Source: Saccharolobus shibatae B12
GTDB taxonomy: Archaea > Thermoproteota > Thermoprotei_A > Sulfolobales > Sulfolobaceae
Direction: 5' to 3'
Assembly: GCF_019175345.1 (NCBI RefSeq)
Contig: NZ_CP077717.1
Span: 372,001 to 436,000, forward strand
DNA length: 64,000 bases
The notes beneath the pieces are model-generated. The model saw nothing but the letters and a program-made list of their open reading frames with translations, was not told where the DNA came from and did not search any database. How positions within the stretch are numbered: the first letter of the stretch is position 1; every line of letters starts with the position of its first letter. The position numbers and the translations under genes are program-made. Shown piece by piece: positions 1 through 8,984 of the stretch.

Positions 1-278
1 TTTATCGGCAATACTATTCCTCCTAATTTCCAAATGGCGTATTCAACTATGATGAACTGAGGAACGTTTTGTGTTGAAAGTATTACCACATCTCCTTTCT
101 TAACGTATTCGGATAATTGAGAGGCTACAGAGTTGACCATAATTCCCAGTTGTTCAAACGTTACTTTAGTGCCAAAATAATCAATGGCAACCTTATCCTT
201 AAACTCATTTACGCTCTCCTCTAATACTTCAACTTGTGTCTTTGGCTCCCAACTTTTCTTTTCTCCACTTGCTATCAT
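1..278 (-). CDS. AMP-dependent acyl-CoA synthetase, N-terminal part (runs off window)
   Basis: Reading the minus strand from an ATG at 278 gives an open frame of about 92 residues that continues past the left edge. It begins MIASGEKKSWEPK and includes YFGTKVTFEQL and the stretch VVILSTQNVPQFIIVEYAIWK. That stretch is the typical start of the ANL (acyl-CoA synthetase/AMP ligase) fold, where a substrate acid is adenylated and then joined to CoA. Only the N-terminal region is visible, so the catalytic P-loop cannot be checked and the acid is unknown. A broken C-terminal piece of the same family lies at 7564-7804. Confidence 0.8.
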   Translation of the reverse strand, partial: MIASGEKKSWEPKTQVEVLEESVNEFKDKVAIDYFGTKVTFEQLGIMVNSVASQLSEYVKKGDVVILSTQNVPQFIIVEYAIWKLGGIVLPI

Positions 279-423
279 TAAGTGTTTTTTATTAGCTTAT
301 GGTAATTAAGTTTCCCCTTTATCTGTATACAATAATCATAGATAATGCATAATTTCCAAGATAAATCTAACTATTATAAGTAAAGCATTCTGTTTATAGA
401 ATTCTTAGTATGTAATTTTACTT

Positions 424-576
424 ATGAGTAAGAGAGGAGAAGAAGATGTGTACATGAAGGGTATCGGTTTTGAAATAATAGGAGTTAGGCCAATACCCAA
501 AAGTGCCAGATATATGACTCCCTCGAAAATCTTCATTTTCTGGGCGATGGCGAGTGCGTGTTTACCCGTGGCTTAA
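424..576 (+). pseudogene. N-terminal fragment of an NCS1-type permease
   Basis: An ATG at 424 opens a 50-residue frame starting MSKRGEEDVYMKGIGFEIIG, followed by VRPIPKSARYMTPSKIFIFW. This resembles the cytoplasmic N-terminus and first helix of NCS1 nucleobase/cytosine permeases (G-x-x-PIP-x-x-x-RYM). It stops at 576, where a full permease would continue for more than 400 residues, so it is a decapitated remnant. The family call rests on this motif only. Confidence 0.5.
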
Positions 577-800
577 CTTATGCTTACCTTTAATTGCTTC
601 TAATTCCACCGGCACTCCTCTTAGGGGATCATATACAGTCACCCTTAACTCATTGGGGTTAGTCGAGGGAAACACCTACTAATTATAGATTATGCTGAAG
701 CAGGGCATATCATAGGAAGTAATAAGCCAAATGCGACGATTGTATATGAAATTCATTACGATAAATTCATGAAGATGCTCCTACACGCCCTAAGTTGATT
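577..800. other. Gene debris without an intact gene
   Basis: Two short coding-like scraps are visible. On the minus strand (about 650-576) a frame reads NELRVTVYDPLRGVPVELEA. On the plus strand (about 683-797) a frame reads IIDYAEAGHIIGSNKPN and continues to a TGA. Neither has a start or a recognisable full domain. Together with the permease scrap just upstream, this looks like a graveyard of deleted genes. Confidence 0.4.
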
Positions 801-802
801 AC

Positions 803-1537
803 TTATATCAAATCAGAAATCTTTTTGAGTATATTTCTCAAAGAAAGGGACACACTCATCTTACTAACTCCCAATTGATCTGCTAGCTCTTGAGAGTTCC
901 TATCTCTAGGCACTTTAAAATAACCTAACTCCCTTGCCTTTCTCAATAGCATTCTCTCCTTTTCAGTTAGAAGCATTTCCAACGAGTTCCTACTTATTAC
1001 TTTGAATATTATTTCCTCATTAACGTCCTTCTCCACAAAGTTGATAATTTTTACCCTGTCATCCTTCATTATGGCGTCTACAACTAAAGTCTTAACGTCT
1101 CTTGGTACTATAACGTCGTAGATCTCCTTACCATCTCGTATGCTAGTCCCAATTATAGAAGTACCCTTAGCTCTCAGTTTACTTATTATCGTATTCTCAG
1201 CCTCTTGTAACATCGATATTAAATAGATTGAATACTTATTATTATCACTGACAATCTCTGATATATCAAAGTCTATAATACTCCTATCCTTAATCATAAT
1301 GTTCTTAATCTGCCCTTTAATATTTTCTTTACTTCCTCTAATTATAGCTATCCTACTTGCCTTAAGTATATCAAAACTGGAGTACTCAATGTTAATCAAC
1401 GTATCAATGTAATTTCCACTTGTGAGCTCCGACCAGCACCCATGGTGCGAAACCACCACGTTAATGTACTTATGGCTCACAAGTTCATACTTTTTTAAAA
1501 GTTTAAAAGCTTTCCAATTATACCTTAGTGAAAGCAT
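803..1537 (-). CDS. HTH_10-family transcriptional regulator
   Basis: A 244-residue protein. Its C-terminal 50 residues contain ERMLLRKARELGYFKVPRD followed by SQELADQLGVSKMSVSLSLR, the pattern of the bacterio-opsin-activator type helix-turn-helix (HTH_10) common in archaea. The N-terminal ~180 residues have no recognised motif and probably form a sensory part. The ATG at 1537 follows a plausible TATA element about 23-26 bp upstream, so the mRNA is probably leaderless. It is transcribed away from the fucosidase gene with a 103 bp gap, so it may control that gene or itself. The ligand is unknown. Confidence 0.75.
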   Translation of the reverse strand: MLSLRYNWKAFKLLKKYELVSHKYINVVVSHHGCWSELTSGNYIDTLINIEYSSFDILKASRIAIIRGSKENIKGQIKNIMIKDRSIIDFDISEIVSDNNKYSIYLISMLQEAENTIISKLRAKGTSIIGTSIRDGKEIYDVIVPRDVKTLVVDAIMKDDRVKIINFVEKDVNEEIIFKVISRNSLEMLLTEKERMLLRKARELGYFKVPRDRNSQELADQLGVSKMSVSLSLRNILKKISDLI

Positions 1538-1640
1538 TTTCCCAAAACTGCTTTTCCATAAAAGACATTATCAGCTAAACGGTAATCAACTTAAGAAAAG
1601 TTTAAGTATACCTCCTTTAATCAATAGGTAGGTCAGTTAA
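1538..1640. promoter_or_regulatory. Divergent promoter region, regulator / fucosidase
   Basis: Plus-strand AAGAAAAGTTTAAGTATA (1593-1610) is a BRE plus TATA box placed for initiation near 1630-1640, at or just before the fucosidase ATG. On the minus strand CTTTTATGG around 1553-1562 can serve the regulator. Both transcripts would have little or no leader. Confidence 0.55.
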
Positions 1641-3146
1641 ATGCCACGAAATTCTTACGAAATTCTGAAATCACTTCCAGTACCATCTAAAGGTCCTTTT
1701 AAACCTACTTGGAGTTCATTAAAAAAGTATAGAATTCCAACATGGTTTGCTAACTCTAAATTCGGTATTTTCATCCATTGGGGAGTGTACTCAGTACCAG
1801 CATATGCTAACGAATGGTACCCCAGATATATGTACATGCCAGATAGGTCAGAACACCAATACCACCTAAAAAACTTCGGCCCAGTAACTGATTTCGGATA
1901 TAAGGATTTCATACCAATGTTTTCTGCAGAGAATTGGGATCCATATGAGTGGGCTAAGCTCTTTAAGAAAAGTGGGGCTAAGTTCGTAGTCCTCGTCGCG
2001 GAACATCACGATGGATTTGCACTGTGGGAATCAAATTACACTAGGTGGTGTGCAACCAAGATTGGACCTAAAAGGGACATTGTTAGAGAACTTAGGGAAG
2101 CTGTTGAAGGTCAAGGACTAATATTTGGCATTTCATATCATAGGGCTGAGCACTGGTGGTTTTTCGATCAAGGGATGAAAATAGAGTCTGACGTAAGGGA
2201 CCCAAAATATTTCGATTTATACGGCCCGGCTCAGCCTGCTTCCCTAAATCCTAGAGATCCACCATCAAAGGATAATGCACCACCAGATGATGAGTTTCTA
2301 ATGGATTGGTTGCTTAGAATTATTGAGGCTGTTGAGAAGTATAGGCCATGGCTAGTCTATTTCGATTGGTGGATTGCCAATCCCTCTTTCCAACCATACT
2401 TGAAAGCTTTTGCGTCTTATTACTATAATAGGTCATATAAATGGGGAATAGAACCCGTAATAATTTTCAAGCAAGGTGCATTTGAGGAAGGTACAGCCAT
2501 ACCGGATTTAGCTGAAAGGGGAACAATAAAGAATGTATATCCTTCCACATGGCTAGCTGACACTTCTATAGACTACAAATCCTGGGGTTACATCAAGGAT
2601 GCTGAATACAAGTCACCTAGTTTTATATTATCCCATTTAGGTGATGTTGCTAGTAAAAATGGAGTTTTTCTCTTGAATATAGGACCTAAAGCTGACGGTA
2701 CGATACCAGAAGAGGCTAAGAGAATTCTACTAGACGTTGGGGATTGGCTAAATGTAAATGGCGAGGCGATTTTCGGATCAAAACCGTGGAGAGTTTACGG
2801 AGAAGGCCCTTCGGAAATTAATGACGGGGGATTCTTTACAGAGAGGAAAATTGTTTTAGGTGATCAAGATGTGAGATACATTGTGAAAGACTATTATCCG
2901 CGACAGAGGCATATTTACGCTATTATCTTCGGAAAGCCTAAGGAAATTACGTTAAGGTCGTTTATGAAAAATCTAAAGCTAACAGAAGAAGGTGTAATAG
3001 TAGATGTAAGCAGACTGGATGGGAAAGGTAAGCTAGAGTGGGGTTTAAGTGATGAAGGTTTAAAGATAAAAATAGAGGAAGTTACAAGGGCTCCTCTTGT
3101 TATAAGGGTTATCCTAGATTATAGATTAGGTAGCTCTATTCAGTAG
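1641..3146 (+). CDS. GH29 alpha-L-fucosidase (intact single ORF)
   Basis: A 501-residue exo-alpha-L-fucosidase of glycoside hydrolase family 29 with no signal peptide, so cytoplasmic. The family signature is clear (FGIFIHWGVYSVPAYANEW, AEHHDGFALW). Residues reported as catalytic in the S. solfataricus enzyme fall at the same numbers: nucleophile D242 (in VYFDWW) and the glutamates E58 and E292. From established knowledge, the S. solfataricus P2 gene is split into two overlapping ORFs joined by programmed -1 frameshifting. Here the frame is continuous, yet a slippery A-AAA-AAC heptamer (1868-1874, codons 76-78) remains. Its substrate would be a fucosylated oligosaccharide such as a xyloglucan fragment. 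Confidence 0.95.
   Translation: MPRNSYEILKSLPVPSKGPFKPTWSSLKKYRIPTWFANSKFGIFIHWGVYSVPAYANEWYPRYMYMPDRSEHQYHLKNFGPVTDFGYKDFIPMFSAENWDPYEWAKLFKKSGAKFVVLVAEHHDGFALWESNYTRWCATKIGPKRDIVRELREAVEGQGLIFGISYHRAEHWWFFDQGMKIESDVRDPKYFDLYGPAQPASLNPRDPPSKDNAPPDDEFLMDWLLRIIEAVEKYRPWLVYFDWWIANPSFQPYLKAFASYYYNRSYKWGIEPVIIFKQGAFEEGTAIPDLAERGTIKNVYPSTWLADTSIDYKSWGYIKDAEYKSPSFILSHLGDVASKNGVFLLNIGPKADGTIPEEAKRILLDVGDWLNVNGEAIFGSKPWRVYGEGPSEINDGGFFTERKIVLGDQDVRYIVKDYYPRQRHIYAIIFGKPKEITLRSFMKNLKLTEEGVIVDVSRLDGKGKLEWGLSDEGLKIKIEEVTRAPLVIRVILDYRLGSSIQ
1868..1874 (+). promoter_or_regulatory. Slippery heptamer A-AAA-AAC inside the fucosidase gene
   Basis: In the zero frame the codons read CTA AAA AAC, giving a canonical X-XXY-YYZ heptamer. 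A -1 slip here would read AAA CTT CGG CCC AGT AAC TGA and stop after a few codons, yielding an ~84-residue N-terminal peptide. The place matches the recoding site known in S. solfataricus P2. Confidence 0.6.
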
Positions 3147-3853
3147 TATATTATTGGGTTACAATTTACTATTGCTTAGTATTTAATAGGCTTCAAATCT
3201 TTTTGCCAGAGAGAACTATTCATGGTATAGCGAGAACTTTAAAAGTATGTATTCAAATTGTATCGTGTTAAGTGAATTCGTAGAGAAGTTGAATAATGTT
3301 TGTAAAAATAGTCTACAAGAATACCCTTCCTTATGAAAAAGAATTAGCATATCATCACACGAAAATACATTATTGTTAATAGTTACGGGCTTGAGATTAA
3401 AAATATTTATTCATTTGATTTTTCGGGTTTAAATAGCGGTATTAACCTATAAAAATATCTAGTAAAATTTAAACATGACAGAGTACTTTATATAGTTAAA
3501 TTTAATTTAAGTTAAAATTCAGTTATTTCATATCGATAAGTTTCCCTTTTTAATTTTAATTATATACTTCTTAGTATCATGAATTATGAGTATCACATAT
3601 CTTTATGCGATTCCTTTTATCTATGTTCTTAATTGTTAGTATTAAATATATCTAAAATATCTAACTTGTTTTAATGTATAGGAGGTTAGTAAAAGTTTTT
3701 AAAAATAGCAAAAATCTGAATATATCTTCTTAATACTTAGAATCATTTTCTATTCTTATAATTTCCTAACATTGATACTTCTGTTATTTCCTGTTCCTCA
3801 AGTATAACAATCTTTTCTGGAATCACCTTAAATGATTTGTAATTATAAATGAA
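3147..3853. other. 707 bp AT-rich gap without a gene
   Basis: No frame with family character is visible on either strand. The stretch is very AT-rich with several TATA-like runs, and holds one isolated TAACTTGTTT near 3662 that resembles the operator-like motif described further on but has no gene placed to use it. Confidence 0.5.
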
Positions 3854-4486
3854 TCATATTTCCAATACCTCAAGCAGCTTTAAGGCAATTACCATGTGTC
3901 CTGTGAAATTTGGATGAACTGGTTCTGGTGCGTAGACGTTAGGTTCCCTTATATTAACCAGTTTTTTAAAAGTGTCATGAAGGTCAATATAAGCTACAGA
4001 GAACTCGTTAGATAGTAATCTAACTTTCTCTATATATTGAGGTAATAGTTCCAGTACCTTAGCCCTAAATCTACCCTCAAGTTTATTCCTACTGATATAA
4101 AATGGGGTCATTAAAATAAAATTCACGTTGTCAAGCACCTTTCTAGTATATGTTAGTAGACGTCTCAAGTTTTCATAGTAGTTTTCAGGGTTAAATGTCG
4201 TTAAGCCACCTAGAAACTTATGGAGGTCATTTATACCAATTAAAATCGATATCCAATTAGGTTTATAACTTAGCACATCATCGTCCCATCTATCTATGAG
4301 GTCGATTACAGTATTTCCACTTATACCAGAATTTATAACAGTAATTTTCGTCTCTGGATGTTTAGCCAACATAAGATTATAAAAGAGATTGACATACCCA
4401 TACCCTAAAGGAGCGTTGTTTGTCTTCCCACTATCGGTTATACTATCTCCAGCAAACACTATAACGTCTCCATTACTTAACCGCAA
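3854..4486 (-). CDS. SGNH/GDSL-family hydrolase (probable carbohydrate esterase)
   Basis: A 210-residue cytoplasmic SGNH esterase. Block I is FAGDSITDSG (Ser15), block II glycine is in NSGISGNT (G54/G57), block III is IGINDL (N86) and block V is EPVHPNFTGH (H191). In most relatives the residue three before the block V histidine is Asp; here it is Glu188. Members near glycosidases often remove acetyl groups from pectic or hemicellulosic oligosaccharides, which fits the neighbours (fucosidase, MalA). The substrate is inferred. The ATG at 4486 is followed directly by a good domain start. Confidence 0.8.
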   Translation of the reverse strand: MRLSNGDVIVFAGDSITDSGKTNNAPLGYGYVNLFYNLMLAKHPETKITVINSGISGNTVIDLIDRWDDDVLSYKPNWISILIGINDLHKFLGGLTTFNPENYYENLRRLLTYTRKVLDNVNFILMTPFYISRNKLEGRFRAKVLELLPQYIEKVRLLSNEFSVAYIDLHDTFKKLVNIREPNVYAPEPVHPNFTGHMVIALKLLEVLEI

Positions 4487-4727
4487 GATAGATCATTTAT
4501 GGTATGATATAGGGTTAGTATATAAATCTATTTTGCTAAAACCTCCTTTAATTAAGGATTAGCGTAGTTAGTTAAAAGTGTATCTCGGATGCATGTTATT
4601 GGTTTAAACTTAACGTTATGTAGTTAGTTATTGTCGTAATCCGAAAATAGGATAACAATATAGTTGTTAGATAAGCTAGTTAAAGAAAGCTTTATATTTC
4701 GAAGAGAATTGTATACGGTGATAAGGG

Positions 4728-6809
4728 ATGCAGACAATAAAAATATACGAGAACAAAGGCATTTACAAAGTAGTTATAGGAGAACCATTTCCCCCCATAG
4801 AATTCCCACTTGAGCAAAAGATATCATCGAATAAATCTTTATCAGAGTTAGGTTTAACAATAATTCAACAAGGTAATAAGATCATTGTGGAAAAATCGTT
4901 GGATTTGAAAGAGCACATTATAGGATTAGGAGAGAAGGCATTTGAATTGGATAGAAAAAGGAAAAGGTATATAATGTATAACGTTGACGCTGGTGCCTAT
5001 AAGAAATATCAGGATCCACTTTACGTCAGTATACCCTTCTTTATATCAGTGAAAGACGGTATGGCAACTGGTTATCTCTTCAACTCGGCTTCTAAAGTGA
5101 TTTTCGATATAGGACTTGAGGAATATGATAAAGTAATTGTAACAATTCCAGATGACTCATTAGAGTTTTACGTGATTGAAGGGCCGAGAATTGAGGACGT
5201 TCTAGAGAGATACACGGAATTAACCGGAAGACCTTTCCTACCTCCAATGTGGGCTTTCGGTTACATGATATCACGCTACTCTTACTATCCTCAAGATAAG
5301 GTTGTTGAGTTAGTAGATATAATGCAAAAGGAGGGTTTTAGAGTAGCTGGAGTATTCCTAGATATACACTACATGGATTCTTACAAACTATTTACGTGGC
5401 ATCCTAAGAGGTTCCCAGAACCTAAAAAGATGATAGATGAGTTACACAAGAGGAACGTTAAGTTAATTACAATAGTTGACCACGGAATAAGGGTTGACCA
5501 GAACTATTCACCATTTCTTTCCGGGATGGGAAAGTTCTGTGAGATTGAAAGCGGTGAATTATTCGTAGGTAAAATGTGGCCAGGTACCACTGTTTATCCA
5601 GACTTCTTTAGGGAGGATACTAGAGAATGGTGGGCAGGGCTAATCTCAGAATGGTTATCTCAAGGTGTTGATGGGGTATGGTTAGATATGAATGAACCAA
5701 CCGATTTCACTAGGGTCTTTCAGATTAGAGATGTACTATCTAAATTACCAGTGGAGTTTAGAGATGATAGGTTTCTCTTAACCTTTCCGGATAACGTGGT
5801 TCATAGCTTAAAGGGAAGAAAAGTTAAGCACGAGAAAGTTAGGAACGCTTATCCATTTTATGAGGCAATGGCAACCTTTGAGGGCTTTAGGAAAAGTGGT
5901 AAGAACGAAATATTTATACTAAGTAGAAGTGGGTATGCTGGAATTCAGAAGTATGCATTTATTTGGACTGGTGATAATACTCCGTCATGGGATGATCTAA
6001 GGCTTCAACTACAATTAGTATTGGGTTTATCAATATCTGGTATTCCCTATGTGGGTTGTGATATCGGCGGATTTCAAGGCAGGAGTTTCTCAGAAATTGA
6101 TAACTCTCTAGAGCTATTGGTTAGATATTATGCGTTAGCCTTATTTTTCCCGTTCTACAGATCACATAAAGCAACTGATGGTATAGACACTGAACCCATA
6201 TTTTTACCAGAATATTATAAGGAGAAAGTAAAGAATATTATCAATCTTAGATATAAGTTTTTGCCTTATCTTTACTCTTTAGCAGTAGAAGCTAGTGAAA
6301 AAGGGCATCCAATAGTTAGGCCTTTATTTTATGAATTCATGGAAGATGATGATATGTATAGGATTGAAGATGAGTATATAGTTGGGAAATATTTACTCTA
6401 CACGCCAGTGATTACTAAGGACGAAAACAGAACGGTAATCTTGCCTAAGTCTAAATGGTATGACTACTGGAGCGGAGACATTTACAAAGGTAAGACTGTA
6501 ATAAAGTCCTCAAATGATTTGCCCATTTACATAAGGGAAGACTCGATAATTCCATTAGATAATAATGAATTCATAGTATATGGAAAAGGCTCATTTAGGA
6601 GTTATGATGGCACAGAAATCATATCTTCAGAGGATGGAATAGGTTTCTCTAGTGAGGTTTATGTGTCATCGCTCACCTTAATTTCGGAAAAAACAATAAA
6701 CAAAGTGCTCGTAAATAATAAGGAATTAGATGTGGAAAAAGTTAAACCTAATACCTATAGGGTTAATGTTAATGGCACTATAAGAGGTAAGATAAAAATA
6801 CTAACTTAA
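4728..6809 (+). CDS. malA: GH31 alpha-glucosidase MalA
   Basis: A 693-residue GH31 enzyme, the same length as S. solfataricus MalA and highly similar to it from its first residues ([11 protein letters not shown]). It releases alpha-linked glucose from maltose and malto-oligosaccharides. The nucleophile is D320 in WLDMNEP and the acid/base is D416 in WTGDNTP, the same numbers as in the characterised protein. There is no signal peptide, so it acts in the cytoplasm on imported oligosaccharides. A TATA box (GCTTTATATT, 4689-4698) and a GGTGA Shine-Dalgarno (4717-4721) precede the ATG. Its stop overlaps the stop of the convergent isomerase gene through a shared TTAA. Confidence 0.95.
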   Translation: MQTIKIYENKGIYKVVIGEPFPPIEFPLEQKISSNKSLSELGLTIIQQGNKIIVEKSLDLKEHIIGLGEKAFELDRKRKRYIMYNVDAGAYKKYQDPLYVSIPFFISVKDGMATGYLFNSASKVIFDIGLEEYDKVIVTIPDDSLEFYVIEGPRIEDVLERYTELTGRPFLPPMWAFGYMISRYSYYPQDKVVELVDIMQKEGFRVAGVFLDIHYMDSYKLFTWHPKRFPEPKKMIDELHKRNVKLITIVDHGIRVDQNYSPFLSGMGKFCEIESGELFVGKMWPGTTVYPDFFREDTREWWAGLISEWLSQGVDGVWLDMNEPTDFTRVFQIRDVLSKLPVEFRDDRFLLTFPDNVVHSLKGRKVKHEKVRNAYPFYEAMATFEGFRKSGKNEIFILSRSGYAGIQKYAFIWTGDNTPSWDDLRLQLQLVLGLSISGIPYVGCDIGGFQGRSFSEIDNSLELLVRYYALALFFPFYRSHKATDGIDTEPIFLPEYYKEKVKNIINLRYKFLPYLYSLAVEASEKGHPIVRPLFYEFMEDDDMYRIEDEYIVGKYLLYTPVITKDENRTVILPKSKWYDYWSGDIYKGKTVIKSSNDLPIYIREDSIIPLDNNEFIVYGKGSFRSYDGTEIISSEDGIGFSSEVYVSSLTLISEKTINKVLVNNKELDVEKVKPNTYRVNVNGTIRGKIKILT

Positions 6810-7513
6810 GGCTCATTAATTCCCAGTTTTTTAAGATACTCAAGTGACTTTTTAATTCCAGGTATTGGATTATCCGGATCTGGTTCGTATTCTATCATTA
6901 TCGGTATATCTATTTTCATTTGCTTAATTTTACTCAAAACACCTTTCACGTCAACTACTCCAGTTCCCAATATTACGTCATTCCCGTTTTTATCAACATC
7001 CTTTAAGTGAACATCATGAATTCTATTTGAAAGCGCCTCTATAGCCTCTATAGGATTTTCTCCGTATCTGACTAAATGAGCCAAATCAAGGCACATTCCC
7101 ACTCTATAGTCTAGTTTATTTACGAACTCATTAATTCTCTTAAAGGATCCCCACCTATGGTTAGGACCATGGTTATGAATAGCAACTTTAACGTTATATT
7201 CCTTAGCTAGATCATTAATTAAATTTAAAGCGTCCTCATCTGGGTCGGCAGTTAGTACCTCGAGTTCAGCGTTGCTGGCAAAATCAAAAAGATTCCTTAG
7301 TTCTTTCTCGTTATTTTTCATGTGATTCACACCATGAGCAACTATCTTAATTCCTAGATCTTTATGTAGCTTCAAAACTTCCTTAATGCTATCGTTAGGC
7401 GGAAAATGTTTAGGATATGCTTCAACGTAAAATATCCCTAACTGTTTTATGGTTTCTAATACATTTTTATAGCTCATTTTCCTTAGCGAATAGCTTTGAA
7501 TACCCAATCTCAT
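6806..7513 (-). CDS. Sugar phosphate isomerase/epimerase (xylose-isomerase-like TIM barrel)
   Basis: A 235-residue protein of the AP-endonuclease-2/xylose-isomerase-like TIM-barrel family. It starts [14 protein letters not shown] and shows metal-site stretches [23 protein letters not shown] and MIEYEPDPD. Such enzymes interconvert keto sugars, tagatose/psicose or inososes using a divalent metal. The specific substrate is unknown. It converges on malA and shares 4 bp with it at the stops. It is one of three members of this superfamily in the window. Confidence 0.8.
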   Translation of the reverse strand: MRLGIQSYSLRKMSYKNVLETIKQLGIFYVEAYPKHFPPNDSIKEVLKLHKDLGIKIVAHGVNHMKNNEKELRNLFDFASNAELEVLTADPDEDALNLINDLAKEYNVKVAIHNHGPNHRWGSFKRINEFVNKLDYRVGMCLDLAHLVRYGENPIEAIEALSNRIHDVHLKDVDKNGNDVILGTGVVDVKGVLSKIKQMKIDIPIMIEYEPDPDNPIPGIKKSLEYLKKLGINEP

Positions 7514-7563
7514 AAAGAATTGTTCCTATTTCCAATTATAAAAAGTTATTATCAAGATCCATA

Positions 7564-7804
7564 TGTTGCCAGAGATAATATACTTTCATATTAGAAGGGT
7601 GAAAAATGGAGAGAGATCTGTAGCTCTAGTTAAAGGTAAGGGATCAAATTGGAGAGAAGTATAATTAATCATCTTAAAGATAGTGCAGATAAAGGTTTGT
7701 TACCAAAATGGAGTATACCAGATGAGATAACGGAAGTAGAAGATTTACCGTTACGTAGTACTGGAAAGGTCAACAAAAGAGTTCTAAGAGATAGAATTAA
7801 ATAA
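7564..7804 (+). pseudogene. C-terminal fragment of an acyl-CoA synthetase
   Basis: From an ATG at 7564 a frame reads MLPEIIYFHIRRVKNGERS to a stop. A shift of frame then continues as SIINHLKDSADKGLLPKW and IPDEITEVEDLPL, ending STGKVNKRVLRDRIK with a stop at 7802-7804. The STGKVNK motif is the A10 region of AMP-dependent acyl-CoA ligases, holding the catalytic lysine. The N-terminal ~450 residues are missing and a frameshift is present, so this is a relic. Its end overlaps the end of the convergent CoA-transferase gene by 8 bp. Confidence 0.75.
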
Positions 7805-8984
7805 TCCTATTAAGCTTTAATTCCTCTATTTCCTTTTCGGGCATATTTAAAAGTCCTTTATATATTTCAATATTGTGATAACCTATGGGATAACCAGCCT
7901 CTTTAACTATACCTGGTGTTTCACTCAGTTTTAGCGGACTTCCTAGAATTTTTATATTACCTAATTTAGGATGTTTTACCTGAACAAGCATATTTCTTAA
8001 AGCTACTAAAGGTTCTTTAAGTGCATCGGATGGTTGCTTAACTTCTGCTACTGCAATATCATATTTTCTTAGAATATCGACTACTTCTTTACTTGATTTA
8101 CTAGATGTCCATTCGTTAATGATAGCGTCTAATTCTTCTACGTGTTTAACTCTATCTTCATTAGTTATAAATCTTCTATCATTAACTAGCCACTCCATAT
8201 TCATTGCTTTACACAATTTATTAAATTGCTCATCACTGGCCGTAGCGATAAACACATATCCATCCTTTGCATTATATAGTGCATAAGGAGCGGTAACGGG
8301 ATGTCTATTTCCTAATCTTTTGTCAAACCTTGAACCTTTACCCTCGAACATAACGCCTGCTATGTTTTCTATCATTGCGTAAAGTCCGACGTCAAACATG
8401 GCAATATCCACGAATTGGCCCTTTCTAGTTAATAATTTATAATATAATGCTGCTATAGTAGCTAACGCTGCAAATGTTCCTGATAACACATCTAAAATTG
8501 CGGGTCCAGTCTTAATTGGAAGATCTTCTAGACCAGTAACACCATACATCCCTACCATTGCTTGAATTATGTAATCATAGGCAGGAAGGCTAGAATATGG
8601 ATTATTATATCCAAAACCTGAACTACTTACAAAGATTATATCATTCTTTATCTTTTTAACATCTTCATAACCAATACCTAATTTGTCTAGTACGCCTGGT
8701 CTGTAATTAGTTAGAATCACGTCACTAATTTTTACTAGCCTCTTAAATATTTCTATACCTTTCTCTGTCTTAAGATTTAACGTAATAAATTTTTTATTTG
8801 CATTTATAAAAGTGAAATTAGCTGACTCCCCATTCACTACAGGTGCAAAGTCTCTTGCTGATCCCCAAGGTGGTTCAATCTTTATTACTTCTGCACCTAA
8901 TTCAGCTAAGATCCTTCCAGCAAGGGGTCCGTTTAACGCAAATGTTAGCTCTAATATTCTTATTCCTTCTAACACTCCACTCAT
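7797..8984 (-). CDS. CaiB/BaiF family (class III) CoA transferase
   Basis: A 395-residue family III CoA transferase, which moves CoA between carboxylic acids through an aspartyl-CoA intermediate. It opens MSGVLEGIRILELTFALNGP and AELGAEVIKIEPP, both typical of the family. The likely nucleophile is D165 in PAILDVLSGT. It is the last gene of a minus-strand operon; its start overlaps the stop of the GH88 gene by 4 bp (ATGA type), so the two are translationally coupled. It probably activates an organic acid as a CoA thioester for the acyl-CoA dehydrogenase upstream. A broken acyl-CoA ligase next door suggests the transferase may have taken over that role. Confidence 0.88.
   Translation of the reverse strand: MSGVLEGIRILELTFALNGPLAGRILAELGAEVIKIEPPWGSARDFAPVVNGESANFTFINANKKFITLNLKTEKGIEIFKRLVKISDVILTNYRPGVLDKLGIGYEDVKKIKNDIIFVSSSGFGYNNPYSSLPAYDYIIQAMVGMYGVTGLEDLPIKTGPAILDVLSGTFAALATIAALYYKLLTRKGQFVDIAMFDVGLYAMIENIAGVMFEGKGSRFDKRLGNRHPVTAPYALYNAKDGYVFIATASDEQFNKLCKAMNMEWLVNDRRFITNEDRVKHVEELDAIINEWTSSKSSKEVVDILRKYDIAVAEVKQPSDALKEPLVALRNMLVQVKHPKLGNIKILGSPLKLSETPGIVKEAGYPIGYHNIEIYKGLLNMPEKEIEELKLNRII

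Noticed and set aside
4560-4680. CTAGTTA and TAGTTAG repeats upstream of malA as further copies of the operator-like element
   Set aside because: They match only half of the dyad and lack the AACT half, so I did not count them.
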